Shown piece after piece: positions 8,083 through 17,082 of a DNA stretch of 37,217 nt. Source of the DNA: Nostoc paludosum FACHB-159. GTDB lineage: Bacteria > Cyanobacteriota > Cyanobacteriia > Cyanobacteriales > Nostocaceae. The position numbers and the translations under genes are program-made. Location of the stretch: positions 1-37,217 of the forward strand of contig NZ_JACJTU010000060.1 of NCBI RefSeq assembly GCF_014698835.1. Reading direction: 5' to 3'. The notes below the pieces were generated by a model. That model was not told where the DNA came from and did no database searches. It saw nothing but the letters and a program-made list of their open reading frames with translations. The first letter of the stretch is position 1, and every line of letters begins with the position of its first letter.

Positions 8083-8604
8083 TTATTTTATGTAACGACT
8101 GGCCATTTGCAGGGCGTCGGCGATATCCACATCACCATCGCCGTCAGTATCTAAGAAGGAATTGAGTACAGGATTCCCGCCAGTTTGGGGATTTTGAGCG
8201 TTAGCGCCTGATTTGAGAAAATTCAATACTAAAGGTACTGCTAAAGGCAGCAATTGTCGAACTATACCAGCATCTAACCCTGTGCGTTGAGCAGCAATTT
8301 CAGCTACTTGCTGTTGTATACCAGCAGAAAATAACGAATCAACTGCTTGGGGGTTGGGAGAAGTACCAGCATATTCATTAACTAGAGTTTGTGCGGCTTC
8401 ATTACCATCTGTGGCTTGCTTGTGTTGTAAAGCCGAACGAACTTGACCACCCACAATTGACAAAACTGATTGGATGGTAGAAGGATCTGTACCAGTACGA
8501 TCGCTCAGTTGATTTACAGTGTTAATAATACTTCCTAGTTGACCTAAGCTACCCTGTTGATTGGGATTAGCGACAGCACCGAGAATTTGATCGAAAAGTC
8601 CCAT
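8083..8604 (-). CDS. DUF937-family protein with C-terminal calcium-loop motif
   Basis: A 173-aa protein. Residues 1-130 match DUF937: MGLFDQILGAVANPN at the start, GTDPSTIQSVLSIVGG, then the helical AGIVRQLLPLAVPLVLNFL. After a Gly/Asn/Gln linker the tail has DTDGDGDVDIAD (152-163), the Asp-rich loop of EF-hands and dockerin repeats, which suggests Ca2+ binding. No signal peptide is present. The function of the family is unknown. Confidence 0.85.
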   Translation of the reverse strand: MGLFDQILGAVANPNQQGSLGQLGSIINTVNQLSDRTGTDPSTIQSVLSIVGGQVRSALQHKQATDGNEAAQTLVNEYAGTSPNPQAVDSLFSAGIQQQVAEIAAQRTGLDAGIVRQLLPLAVPLVLNFLKSGANAQNPQTGGNPVLNSFLDTDGDGDVDIADALQMASRYIK

Positions 8605-8705
8605 AAGTTTGTTTTTCCCTTTGTTCTCAAAAACCTAAAAGTAGCTGGAAAATAGTCTTGACTGATGAATGATGACTCTTGAGTGCAAGAAATTTTGACA
8701 CACAG

Positions 8706-8734
8706 CTAGAGACGTAGCACTGGTACGTCTCTAG
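8706..8734. repeat. Perfect hairpin of the TAGAGACGT interspersed family
   Basis: CTAGAGACGTA and TACGTCTCTAG form an 11-bp perfect stem around a seven-base loop. It lies between the histidine kinase 3' end and the DUF937 start. A close relative ends the PhoX gene at 19743-19771. It may act as a terminator for the kinase, but no T run follows it on either strand. Confidence 0.75.
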
Positions 8735-8814
8735 GTTTTGTTGATTATTATGAAGAAATCAGCTTTCAAATACTAGTACCCCAAGGTGGAAAAATGTAGG
8801 TGGTATGTCTGTGC

Positions 8815-10515
8815 TTAGATGCGAGAAATTGGCAGAGTGATAGCAAATTCTGTACCTCTATCCAACTCAGACTCGCAGCTGATTTTACCTTGATGTTTTT
8901 CTACCACGATCTGATATGCGATCGCTAGCCCCAAACCAGTACCAATCCCTCGTGGTTTAGTGGTGAAAAAGGTTTCAAATATTTTGTGCAAATGTTCTGG
9001 TGAAATACCACAACCATTATCTGCAATTCTTACTATCACCCAATTATTTTGACAGGGTTCTGTGATAATAGTAATTTCGGGTAAAAATTGTGGATTGTGG
9101 GCTGCTTTTTCCTCTACAGCATCGATGGCATTACTTAAAAGATTCATAAATACCTGATAAAGTAAACCTGTATAGCCTGGAATTGTTGGAATTTCTCCAT
9201 AGTTACGAACAAGGCTAATACCATTTTTCAGGCGATTGTTCAAAATTAATAATGTACTCTCTAGACAAGCGTGTAAATCTAATAACTGTGCTTCGCCTTC
9301 ATCTAAGCGAGAGAAATCTTTTAAACTACGGACAATTTCTCGTGTGCGGTCAGCCCCAATTTTGATTGAGTTAAAGAGTTTTGGTAAATCTTCTAATAAA
9401 AATTCTAAATCAATTTCTTCTACTAAAGTTTGCAAAGTAGGTGAAGGTTGAACTACTTCGTCCTGATATGTTTGCAGTAATGCTAATAAATCGTCAGTAT
9501 AAGTTTTTGCATGTACGAGATTGCCAGAAATGAAATTTATAGGATTATTAATTTCGTGAGCCACGCCAGCCAACATCCGTCCTAAACTAGACATTTTCTC
9601 ACTTTGAATTAGCCTTGCTTCGTTCTCGGCTTGTTGTTCTGCTAAAAGCTGCTTCACTTGTTGGATCAACTGATTAAGAGAGTTAGCTAATGCACCAACT
9701 TCATCTTCTGTAGTTATAGGTGCTTGCAAATCAAAATTGGCTTCTTGGGTAACTGTTTGGGCAATCTTTGTAACTGCATTAATGGGTCGGGCGATGATAC
9801 TACTTGTATAAAAAGCAAGGATAGCTGCGATCGCCACTGAGAACAGCATACTACTAATAATAATCTGAGCTTGTATTAACCCAGCCTTTTTTTGAGCTAT
9901 ATCAACTTCCTTTTGATCTTCTTGAACAGTTTTGGCAAACTCAGTTAACTCATGGGCAAATTGATAAAACTTCAAAGCATCCTGACTTTGACTGAATTTC
10001 GAGATTAATTGTTGAGCTTTTAACGCTCCTTGTGGCTGGGAACTTAATGGCAAAATTTGTCGAATTAGCAACCTCAGTCGCTCAAAATACACGGCTATCG
10101 AGTTATCATGCTTAATCAGCAAAAGGTGTAAATCTGCTTGGAAATGGGTTTGGCTAAATTCTTGTGCCTGAGAAAGCAATGTTTCGGCTTCAGCCAAATC
10201 GGTCTTAAAATTAGATATCCCTCTTTGCAAAGCTTGTGGCTGCTGTAAAAAAGGCACTATTTCTTGCTGGTGAATTTGTATTTCTAACAGTTCTCCTTGT
10301 AAAGTACTTAACAAGCTTCCTTCCTCATCTGCCAAGACCATTTTTTGTCTAGCTTGTTGGAAATAGCGATCGCCTATTACCAATCCTGCTGTTGTACCCA
10401 AAACTGCAATTCCTAAAGCTAGTCCGTACCCACAAACAATTTTTTGCCGAATACTTAGCTGGTGAAATAGTTGTTTAACCCAGTTAGAGTATTTTAATTT
10501 AGGCGTGGCAGTCAT
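8815..10515 (-). CDS. Membrane sensor histidine kinase with HAMP domain
   Basis: From the ATG at 10515 the protein is 566 aa. Two membrane helices (about 25-48 and 216-242) flank a periplasmic, mostly helical sensor region. A HAMP linker (about 242-296) and short coiled coil follow. The phospho-accepting His320 is in AGVAHEINNP. The ATPase has its N box around Asn462 (NLLSNAID), G1 at 499 (DNGCG) and G2 at 523-531 (GIGTGLGLA). It autophosphorylates and would pass phosphate to a regulator that is not adjacent. The open frame runs on to 10641, but that part covers a G-rich intergenic repeat and is unlike a kinase start. Confidence 0.92.
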   Translation of the reverse strand: MTATPKLKYSNWVKQLFHQLSIRQKIVCGYGLALGIAVLGTTAGLVIGDRYFQQARQKMVLADEEGSLLSTLQGELLEIQIHQQEIVPFLQQPQALQRGISNFKTDLAEAETLLSQAQEFSQTHFQADLHLLLIKHDNSIAVYFERLRLLIRQILPLSSQPQGALKAQQLISKFSQSQDALKFYQFAHELTEFAKTVQEDQKEVDIAQKKAGLIQAQIIISSMLFSVAIAAILAFYTSSIIARPINAVTKIAQTVTQEANFDLQAPITTEDEVGALANSLNQLIQQVKQLLAEQQAENEARLIQSEKMSSLGRMLAGVAHEINNPINFISGNLVHAKTYTDDLLALLQTYQDEVVQPSPTLQTLVEEIDLEFLLEDLPKLFNSIKIGADRTREIVRSLKDFSRLDEGEAQLLDLHACLESTLLILNNRLKNGISLVRNYGEIPTIPGYTGLLYQVFMNLLSNAIDAVEEKAAHNPQFLPEITIITEPCQNNWVIVRIADNGCGISPEHLHKIFETFFTTKPRGIGTGLGLAIAYQIVVEKHQGKISCESELDRGTEFAITLPISRI

Positions 10516-10683
10516 GGTATAACTCGTTGTTGAATTAACTAGGGAGTGGGGAGTAGGGAAATAAAGAGATAAATCACCAGCGTCGGCTTTTGCAAAAGTC
10601 ACTTCGGAGAAATGCGGTGAGTAAAAGCAAATTTGATACAAAATGCGCTCTTAGTTTATCAAAAGTTGCTTTTTCTACCCTGG

Positions 10684-11036
10684 TTAAAAATACTGAAAGT
10701 ATAATTTAAGGGCGTACAGCTGTACACTCTCAATTTCCCAAGGAGATGTTAAACGTACATTTTCAAAATCCCTTAGTTGCGTATCTGGCTCATAGATACG
10801 CTCCACTTTGCCTTTAGTATCCCGAAACCAATCTCAAACACGAGCATTAGGTTCATTTGTAGCTTAACGTTCCTTGAGAATAACCTCAATGCTGAGTTGT
10901 TCTTGAAATCTGCGCTGTTGCTCCTCTCACCAGCGAGAATAATTTGGATATCTTGAAAATCAAATATTTTGTTGTTCCCTTTTATACCATGTTCAGCTAA
11001 TGACTTATGATTACCGCATCTGTGCAAAAATCCCAA
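10684..11036 (-). pseudogene. Decayed reading frame of unknown family
   Basis: Reading the minus strand downward from 11036, one frame gives FDFQDIQIILAGE. A one-base shift then continues as EEQQRRFQEQLSIEVILKER, stop, ATNEPNARV, stop, DWFRDTKGKVERIYEP and onward to a TAA at 10684. The amino-acid pattern looks protein-like across the shift and both stops, which suggests a gene broken by one frameshift and two nonsense changes. The parent family was not recognised. Coincidence is possible. Confidence 0.35.
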
Positions 11037-11261
11037 AAGCCTTTTCCCCCAGCTAAGAGTCCTCTAAATGATAAGTCTTTAGACGCACATGATATTACCT
11101 GCTAAGTAGGTCGGTGTTGAAAATTGTCCTTATGACAAGGCACGAGGCAGAGGGCAGCTATGCTGAAGGGAAGAGCTTTTTGGAAAACTTTACTTTTCGT
11201 TACATATTTTGGTTTTTTACGCTGTTCTACTTATATCAAAACCCCAATTTATTGAAAACGT

Positions 11262-11305
11262 AAAAGCGATCGCTCCTAGCATCAACCAAAGGTGCAATCG
11301 CTTTT
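11262..11305 (-). terminator. Hairpin after mutS2
   Basis: AAAAGCGAT (11262-11270) pairs with ATCGCTTTT (11297-11305), with T-rich sequence after it on both strands. It begins nine bases past the mutS2 stop and most likely ends that transcript. Confidence 0.6.
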
Positions 11306-11313
11306 ATTTTTGT

Positions 11314-13752
11314 TCAATTTATCTGGGCGATGGTAACACCACTCCCGCCATCTGCTTGTTCTGCGGCTTCGTAGCTGTTAACTCTCGGATGCTGGTGCAA
11401 AAAGGCGTGGACGCCTTGGCGCAATTTACCAGTTCCGTGCCCGTGAATAATCCATATTGGCCCTGTAGCTTCCGAAATAGCTTTATCGAGAATCAATTCC
11501 GCATCAGCTACCCGCTTACCACGCAAATCAACAGTATTTCGCGAGGTGCGAATTGCCGGGACATTTTGCGGTGGTGGTGTGACTGCGGCTGGGGCTGGTT
11601 TAGGTTTGACGACTGGTTCGGCTTTTTGCCCATCTAAAGATTCTACATCTTGCAACTTCACAGTCATTTTCATCAGCCCAAACCGAACGCTTAATTCTCC
11701 ATCGGCGTCAGGTGCGGTTAACACTTCTGCTGTCTGTCCCAGTTTGGGAACGCGGATGCGATCGCCTACTTTCGGCATAAACCCAGGTTTTGGTTTTGCT
11801 GGGGTTGCTGGCTGATATTGCTGGGCAATTTGATTTAATGCGTTAGTTGCTTGCTGGGCGTCTTGGGCTGTGGGCGTACCTTTTTGCAGGCGGCGGATCA
11901 CCTGGGCAATTTCATTTTTTGCCTGGGCGATCGCTTGTTGCACTGCTACTTCCTGTGAAGCCCGCAAACTGCTTTCCCTTTCCTCCAAGGCCGCAGCTTT
12001 AGCAGATACTTGTTTATACAAACGTTCCGCTTGCTGCAACAAATTTTGAGCTTCCGCAGCTTTAGTTTCCTGGCGGCGGCGTTGGGCTTCTAACCCAGCA
12101 ATTACTTGATTAACTTCATCTGTTGCCTCTCCTACTTGGCTTTTCGCCTGTTCTACCACTTCTGGTTTTAATCCTAAGCGCAGCGCAATTGTTAAAGCAT
12201 TAGAACGCCCTGGTATCCCCCACAACAAACGGTAAGTAGGCGAGAGAGTACTTTCGTCAAATTCTACAGAGGCATTTTCAAACCGCTCATCATCATATTT
12301 CAGGGCTTTGAGTTCGCCAAAGTGAGTGGTGGCAATAGTTAGCTGGGCGTGATTAGCGAGATATTGCAACAGGGCGATCGCCAGGGCGCTACCCTCGGCT
12401 GGATCGGTACCTGCACCGACTTCATCGAGTAGAACTAGGGATTGGGGATTGGGTATTGGGGATTGGGGATTAGGAAGTTCTCGATCCCCAGTCCCCAGTT
12501 CCCAGTCCCCAGTCTCCAATGCTTCCAAAATCCGACTAATCCGCCGGATGTGCCCGGAGAATGTCGATAAACTTTGCTGTAAAGATTGTTCATCGCCAAT
12601 ATCTGCCAGCACTTTGTCAAACCAAGGAATTTCCACTGGTTCGCGGGCGGGGACAAATAAACCCACTTTGGCCATCAATGCTGCTAACCCCAGAGTTTTT
12701 AGGGTAACAGTTTTACCACCTGTATTTGGCCCGGTAATCGTCACTACCCGAATGTGAGGACTGATGAGTAAATCCACGGGAACTACTAGCTGACCTTGTT
12801 CGTGTTGTTGCTGCCACACTAACAGGGGATGCCGCAAGTTCCGCAAAGTAATCATTTCATTTTCTTGCGGCTGGATGAATCGCGGGGGGTTGGCTCCTAA
12901 CCAGTAACTATACCGAGATCTAGCTGTTGCTAAATCTAAAGTGGTGACAATTGCTAACAACCTTTCCAAATCTGGTTTGACTGCGGCTACTTGCTCCGTC
13001 AAAGCGCGGCGAATTGCTTCTTCTTCTGCTTGCTCTCTCCTGATAATTTGCCGCAGTTGGTTGCCCAGAGGTACTACAGAATTCGGTTCGATGTAGAGCG
13101 TCGCACCACTGGTGGAGGTGTCGTGAACGATACCAGGGATGGCGTCTTTTTGGGGTGCTTTGACGGGGATTACATAGCGATCGCCCCGTTGGGTAATAAT
13201 CTGTTCTTGAACTGCGCCAGATTTGGCTTGTATTATATTTTGCAGCTTTTGGGTAATTTGCGTGCGTAATCGCCGCAAATCTGTGCGAATTTCGCCGAGT
13301 TTTTGACTGGCGCGGTCGGTTACCTGCCCGCGTTCATCAATACAGCGGTGAATTTCCTGTTCTAGTTCTGGGTAAGTCCGCAAATCGGCAACCAAATCAG
13401 TGAGTATTGGCAAATTTTCCTGATTGTCAATGACACGGCGCAAATTTCTTGCACCAGCCAAGGTGGTGGCGATCGCTAAAAGTTCATCTCCTGCCAAAAT
13501 TCCGCTGCGTTCTGCCCGTTCTAGGGAATCACCAATATCTTGAATTCCCTCAAATGACAGTCCTGTAGTCAGGCGACTTTCCAGCTGATAGACTTCTTTG
13601 GTTTGCTCTAATAACTGTTCGCTTTCTGCCTGAAAATCAGGTATTTTCAGATGACGCGCGGCTATAACACCCAATTTAGTTGCCGCGAAGGTGGAAAGGT
13701 GCTGGCACAGACGATGCCATTCTAATAGTTCTAAGGTTTCAGATTGGATCAA
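11314..13752 (-). CDS. mutS2: MutS2, ribosome-rescue / anti-recombination ATPase with Smr domain
   Basis: An 812-aa protein. The Walker A loop is TGPNTGGKT (340-348) and Walker B with the signature is LVLLDEVGAGTD (439-450), followed by the long coiled clamp region (about 520-620). The Smr nuclease domain fills about 738-812 (VDLRGKRVADAE, IIHGHGTGKLRQGV). MutS2 proteins bind branched DNA and, in Bacillus, collided ribosomes. Residues 414-437 are a Pro/Asn/Gln/Gly-rich stretch encoded by a G-rich interspersed repeat, placed between Walker A and Walker B; this makes the protein longer than usual. The frame is intact, so the protein is probably made. The ATG at 13752 begins MIQSETLELLEW, as in the family. 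Confidence 0.96.
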   Translation of the reverse strand: MIQSETLELLEWHRLCQHLSTFAATKLGVIAARHLKIPDFQAESEQLLEQTKEVYQLESRLTTGLSFEGIQDIGDSLERAERSGILAGDELLAIATTLAGARNLRRVIDNQENLPILTDLVADLRTYPELEQEIHRCIDERGQVTDRASQKLGEIRTDLRRLRTQITQKLQNIIQAKSGAVQEQIITQRGDRYVIPVKAPQKDAIPGIVHDTSTSGATLYIEPNSVVPLGNQLRQIIRREQAEEEAIRRALTEQVAAVKPDLERLLAIVTTLDLATARSRYSYWLGANPPRFIQPQENEMITLRNLRHPLLVWQQQHEQGQLVVPVDLLISPHIRVVTITGPNTGGKTVTLKTLGLAALMAKVGLFVPAREPVEIPWFDKVLADIGDEQSLQQSLSTFSGHIRRISRILEALETGDWELGTGDRELPNPQSPIPNPQSLVLLDEVGAGTDPAEGSALAIALLQYLANHAQLTIATTHFGELKALKYDDERFENASVEFDESTLSPTYRLLWGIPGRSNALTIALRLGLKPEVVEQAKSQVGEATDEVNQVIAGLEAQRRRQETKAAEAQNLLQQAERLYKQVSAKAAALEERESSLRASQEVAVQQAIAQAKNEIAQVIRRLQKGTPTAQDAQQATNALNQIAQQYQPATPAKPKPGFMPKVGDRIRVPKLGQTAEVLTAPDADGELSVRFGLMKMTVKLQDVESLDGQKAEPVVKPKPAPAAVTPPPQNVPAIRTSRNTVDLRGKRVADAELILDKAISEATGPIWIIHGHGTGKLRQGVHAFLHQHPRVNSYEAAEQADGGSGVTIAQIN
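12442..12513 (-). repeat. G-rich stem-loop repeat inserted in frame inside mutS2
   Basis: On the plus strand GGGGATTGGGTATTGGGGA units are followed, after a short centre, by CCCCAGTCCCCAGTTCCCA units. This is the arrangement of the intergenic repeats at 32018-32113 and 33803-33945. Read on the minus strand it codes 24 residues (TGDWELGTGDRELPNPQSPIP and so on) with no stop. Confidence 0.9.
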
Positions 13753-13936
13753 GGCTTCAAAGTCTAATCTGAAACTATGGTAACAATTCTAGCCCCTTGA
13801 TGGCTAAATCTTAAAGGATAAAATACAGATGTTCACTGATGCCAAGGCGCTCTCAATAAGTAAGCTGTGGCGCATTTAAGTTGCACATTTTTTCGTCTTG
13901 GCTGTTTGTTGACGGTTGGCAGTTAACTTTTATACA

Positions 13937-13986
13937 TTTAAATATTGAGCCACGCTGTGTTAGTGCAACGTGGCTCAATATTTAAA
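13937..13986. repeat. 18-bp perfect inverted repeat
   Basis: TTTAAATATTGAGCCACG (13937-13954) and its exact reverse complement (13969-13986) enclose a 14-base loop. It lies just inside the left arm of the larger inverted repeat. It could be a terminator-like hairpin for a lost gene; no T run follows directly. Confidence 0.8.
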
Positions 13987-14647
13987 ATATGTTTTAAAAG
14001 GCTATTTTGCTGTCCTGTAAATACCTCAAACCTTGAATTTTACTAGCAATTGGCTGAGGTCTTACCTAAGTTTTAAAACAACCTCTAAGTAGGGCGACAT
14101 CACCCTCACTCCCATTGCCACCGGCGAGTATATTACCCTTTTCACCAACCAAATGTATAGTTACGCTCTCTGCTGCATTAGTTAAAAGAATTTCGCTGAA
14201 TTTTTCTGCCATTCTGTTTAGTACCTCTATGAAAAAATTAACTCGCTACTCTTTGTTTTGGAGTACACCCCTCTCTAGCCCTCTTCTTACTAAGAAGCTA
14301 GGGCATACGCATTGCTCTCACACAATGCAAGACATCGTGCGATCTCCCATTAAAAAGGGGAATTTTAAAAAGTTTTTGTCCCCGTTTTTTAGAGCGTTTG
14401 GGGGGATGAAAAGCCTGTGGGGCAACTCTGAAAGACTTGTGTATACCCTAATTTTTAAGAAAGGAGAGATGTACACAGGGCAAGCGGGGTACTTATAGCA
14501 CTCTATTAACTTGCAATCTGTTGTAGTTTTATTTTTCTTCTTACGAAAAGTTTTAAATATCAAGAATAAGATTGATTAATTAGCTTTTAGTTAGTCAATC
14601 TTTTCCGATACAGAAATAAATTCTCATATTTTTAGTAAAAATGCAAG

Positions 14648-14718
14648 GACAGTTAAGCAATTAATTAAAAAGACAGTTAGGATAGGACAGTTAAGACAGT
14701 TAAGCAATTAATTAAAAA
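14648..14718 (+). repeat. 24-bp direct repeat with ACAGTTA units
   Basis: The same 24 bases, beginning GACAGTTAAGCAATTAAT, are at 14648-14671 and 14695-14718. Further GACAGTTA units lie between them. No coding frame crosses them. Confidence 0.8.
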
Positions 14719-15239
14719 AACTGAAGGAAGTTAAGATATATTCCTTACAATTCAAGGCAATAGACAATTTATTAAGAAATAATAATGCTAAATTTTTGTC
14801 CTAAATCGTGTTGAAAAATACAATTTTCTCTCTAGCGATCGCATGAAAATTAATTTTTTTATATCTCAAGAAAGAAAAATTAAGTGAAAGCTTAAATTTT
14901 TTTAAAAGCTAAAAAATCCTATTTTAAAATCAACTCTAAATATTCTCTAATGAGAGTAATAAAAGAGGATTAAAACTAAGCCATTGCTAAATTGCACAGT
15001 CACTCATTCTGTTAGCTGTTGACGGTTAACTGTCAACCGTCAACAAGCAATGCGAAAAGAGATGATGCTGCTTTAAATGCGCGATCGCCAGTATCAAGAA
15101 GCAGTAGGCTGATTGTGATTTGTTTTTGCCATATTTGAGCCAAATATCCTCAGTATCGTAAGTTTTACTGATTACAAACTTAAATACTGAGATTAGGCTT
15201 GGTTTGAATATTGATTTAGTTATTTGAAGCAGAAACTCT

Positions 15240-16484
15240 ATGGGAAGCTGGAAAATATTGCCTTTGCTGTTAGGTTTAGGTTTGGCGTTAGCTCCTCAAA
15301 TTAGTGTGGCACAAACGGTAGAGGAGTTGGAACAACAAGCCTCATCTGCACAGGAAGTAAAAAATTATGAAGAAGCCGCTAATATTTGGCGGACTTTGAT
15401 TAAACGCGATTCCAAGAATACCTCTGCCTACGTCAAACTAGCAGATATATTATCTTACCAAGGCAAGATTGCAGACACCATCGCTGCTTATCGCCAAGCT
15501 TTGCAACTAGCTCCCGATGCCGAGGTTTACCTAAAATTAGGGGATTTCCTGGCAGAAAAGGGACAAATCATAGAAGCGATCGCTGCCTTACGAGAATCTA
15601 TCAAATTAGATAGCAAAAATGATACCACGTATACAAATTTAGGCAACCAGCTAATCGCAATCGGCAAGACAGAGGAAGCGCTAGCTGCTTACCGCCAAGC
15701 AGTTAAACTTAAGCCTGAAGCATATAATTACAATACTTTAGCTGAAGCCCTATTCAAAGCAGGCAAACGAGAAGAAGCGATCGCAGCTTACCGCCAAGTC
15801 TTAAAAGTTGATGAAAGTGGTTATTGGTCTCCTTACGCTTACAATAAGCTAGGTGAAATCCTCGAATATCCCGAAGCAGTAGCCATCTATCGTCAAGGGA
15901 GTAAAAATAACCCTGAAGATGAAGTTTATTATCAAAAGTTAGCTGAATTATCATTACAACGTGGCTTTGTCGATGAGGCGATCGCAGCCTACCGCCAACT
16001 AATTAAAATCAAACCTGAACCTTCAACATATGTAGACTTAGCTGACGTGCTGGCGATCCAAGAAAAATACGAAGAAGCGATCGGTTTTTATCGCCAAGCC
16101 GCTACCCAAGATGGTAGTGATTATTACTACAACAAACTCAGTCAAGCACTAGTTGAACAAGAAAATTTAGATGAAGCCCTGGCAATTTGTCAAAAGGTAG
16201 TCAACATTGGTGAAGGCAGCTATGACACCTGCTCAAGTGTCAATATGCTACTTTACAAACAAAAAGGGTTTAGTGAGGTGATGGAATTTTATCAGTCCTT
16301 GGCAAATGCGATTCCACGCCGCAAAATGGCTGAACTTTACATCAAGCTAGGCAAAGAGATCGCCTATGATGAATCTGGCGATCGCTCAAAACAAGAAGCG
16401 ACAAAGATTTTTCGAGAAGCATTAAAAATAGATCCAGAAAATGCTGAGGCTAAAGAAGCCCTCAACGATTTAATTGCTTATTAG
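15240..16484 (+). CDS. Exported tetratricopeptide-repeat protein
   Basis: A 414-aa protein. The N-terminus is a Sec signal (LPLLLGLGLALAPQISVAQT, with likely cleavage after SVA-Q at about residue 24). The rest is a run of about ten TPR units; clear ones include AIAAYRQALQLAPDAEVYLKL, AIAALRESIKLDSKN, ALAAYRQAVKLKPEA and AIAAYRQLIKIKPEP. One unit is shortened (ILEYPEAVAIYRQG). TPR arrays bind other proteins; the partner is unknown. It probably acts in the periplasm. It stands alone, after a very long leader region. Confidence 0.9.
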   Translation: MGSWKILPLLLGLGLALAPQISVAQTVEELEQQASSAQEVKNYEEAANIWRTLIKRDSKNTSAYVKLADILSYQGKIADTIAAYRQALQLAPDAEVYLKLGDFLAEKGQIIEAIAALRESIKLDSKNDTTYTNLGNQLIAIGKTEEALAAYRQAVKLKPEAYNYNTLAEALFKAGKREEAIAAYRQVLKVDESGYWSPYAYNKLGEILEYPEAVAIYRQGSKNNPEDEVYYQKLAELSLQRGFVDEAIAAYRQLIKIKPEPSTYVDLADVLAIQEKYEEAIGFYRQAATQDGSDYYYNKLSQALVEQENLDEALAICQKVVNIGEGSYDTCSSVNMLLYKQKGFSEVMEFYQSLANAIPRRKMAELYIKLGKEIAYDESGDRSKQEATKIFREALKIDPENAEAKEALNDLIAY

Positions 16485-16734
16485 GTTTTGGGAACTGGGG
16501 ACTGGTGACTAGTAGTGTACCAACCCAAAATTGCTATGTGGAGGCAAGCAATGGACCAGGGGAGAAACTTGCAGTAAGTCTTTCCCCCCTGCCCCCCTGC
16601 CCCTCTGCCCCTTTGCTCCTCTGCTGACCACAACGCAAAGTTTCCTTGGCAGACTACTAGGGACTGGCCATTGGGGAGGGGTAAGCGTGGGGAGTGTGGG
16701 AAGAATTCTTTCCCCTGTTTCTTCCCCATCCTCT
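16485..16734. repeat. Cluster of G-rich and C-rich interspersed repeats
   Basis: GGGAACTGGGGACTGGTGACT opens the stretch, a CCCCCCTGCCCCCCTGCCCC run (about 16585-16615) fills the middle, and a GGGGAGGGGTAAGCGTGGGGAG stretch follows. The segment 16557-16583 (CAGGGGAGAAACTTGCAGTA and onward) is nearly identical to 27919-27944 inside the 1023-aa gene. Confidence 0.85.
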
Positions 16735-17082
16735 CATATGATGTCCGGGTAATCGCTTACGATAAAAGTAGCGAGTGCAAAGATGACTAATGCCCAAACG
16801 AATTAGTGTAGCCAGACATCTTAGAGATTTCCCAAGGGCTACATTTAACATTTTTGCCATCTCCGTCACCTGAATTACAGCCCGCACAAAGGCTGTGGAC
16901 GCTAGTGGATGAAGCAATTTAATCAATCTTTTAATACACTTCATGAATTGAATTAGAGGGTGTCTTATTTCATCGCTGTCAATCTTTACTTCAACAGCAA
17001 GATTTAATTCACCGGTTAACGGGTTTTCATTGGTGGCTTCAGATTGGAGCTTAATCGTAACTAATTACCCGGACATGATATG
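16735..17082. mobile_element. MITE-like element with terminal inverted repeats
   Basis: The left end is CATATGATGTCCGGGTAAT and the right end, reverse-complemented, is CATATCATGTCCGGGTAAT: 18 of 19 match. Farther in, TTACGAT and A-rich bases also match with the same spacing, so the inverted repeat is about 30 bases. The element is about 348 bp. The minus strand is open across nearly all of it (about 110 codons, including DEIRHPLIQFMKCIKRLIKL), but no transposase motif was recognised. It looks like a non-autonomous or internally deleted transposon. No clear target duplication was found. Confidence 0.65.

Larger units (their letters stand above)
10516..11313. other. Intergenic region between mutS2 and the histidine kinase
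   Basis: Besides the decayed frame and the hairpin at 11262-11305, this stretch holds a short G-rich repeat (10539-10562) just upstream of the kinase start and ordinary AT-rich sequence. The kinase promoter should lie between about 10520 and 10700. Nothing else was recognised. Confidence 0.5.
13870..15082. repeat. Inverted repeat pair enclosing 1.2 kb
   Basis: The arms 13870-13927 and 15025-15082 (reverse complement) are both 58 bases. The outer ten bases are identical (GCGCATTTAA) and the inner 22 differ by one base (TTGTTGACGGTTG, then CAGTTAAC). The middle has diverged. No target duplication was seen. It could be the ends of a lost mobile element or two copies of one interspersed repeat. 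Confidence 0.55.
13753..15239. other. 1.5-kb gene-poor region between mutS2 and the TPR gene
   Basis: This divergent intergenic region is far longer than its neighbours. It contains an inverted-repeat pair (13870-13927 and 15025-15082), an 18-bp perfect hairpin (13937-13986), a 24-bp direct repeat (14648-14718) and AT-rich sequence after 14500. A 127-codon frame at 14115-14498 has no recognisable family and unlikely composition. Promoters of mutS2 and the TPR gene lie at the two ends. Confidence 0.6.

Noticed and set aside
8815..10641. 608-aa version of the histidine kinase
   Set aside because: The extra N-terminal 42 residues come from a G-rich intergenic repeat and do not resemble a kinase start; the ATG at 10515 is preferred.
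14115..14498. 127-codon plus-strand frame in the mutS2-TPR gap
   Set aside because: No family pattern, low-complexity Ser/Leu/Lys composition, and it crosses C-rich and hairpin sequence; kept only as part of the gene-poor region.
16531..16752. Frames of both strands through the CCCCTGCCCC run
   Set aside because: They are made of the interspersed repeat itself (Pro/Leu/Cys-rich) and no start has a ribosome site.
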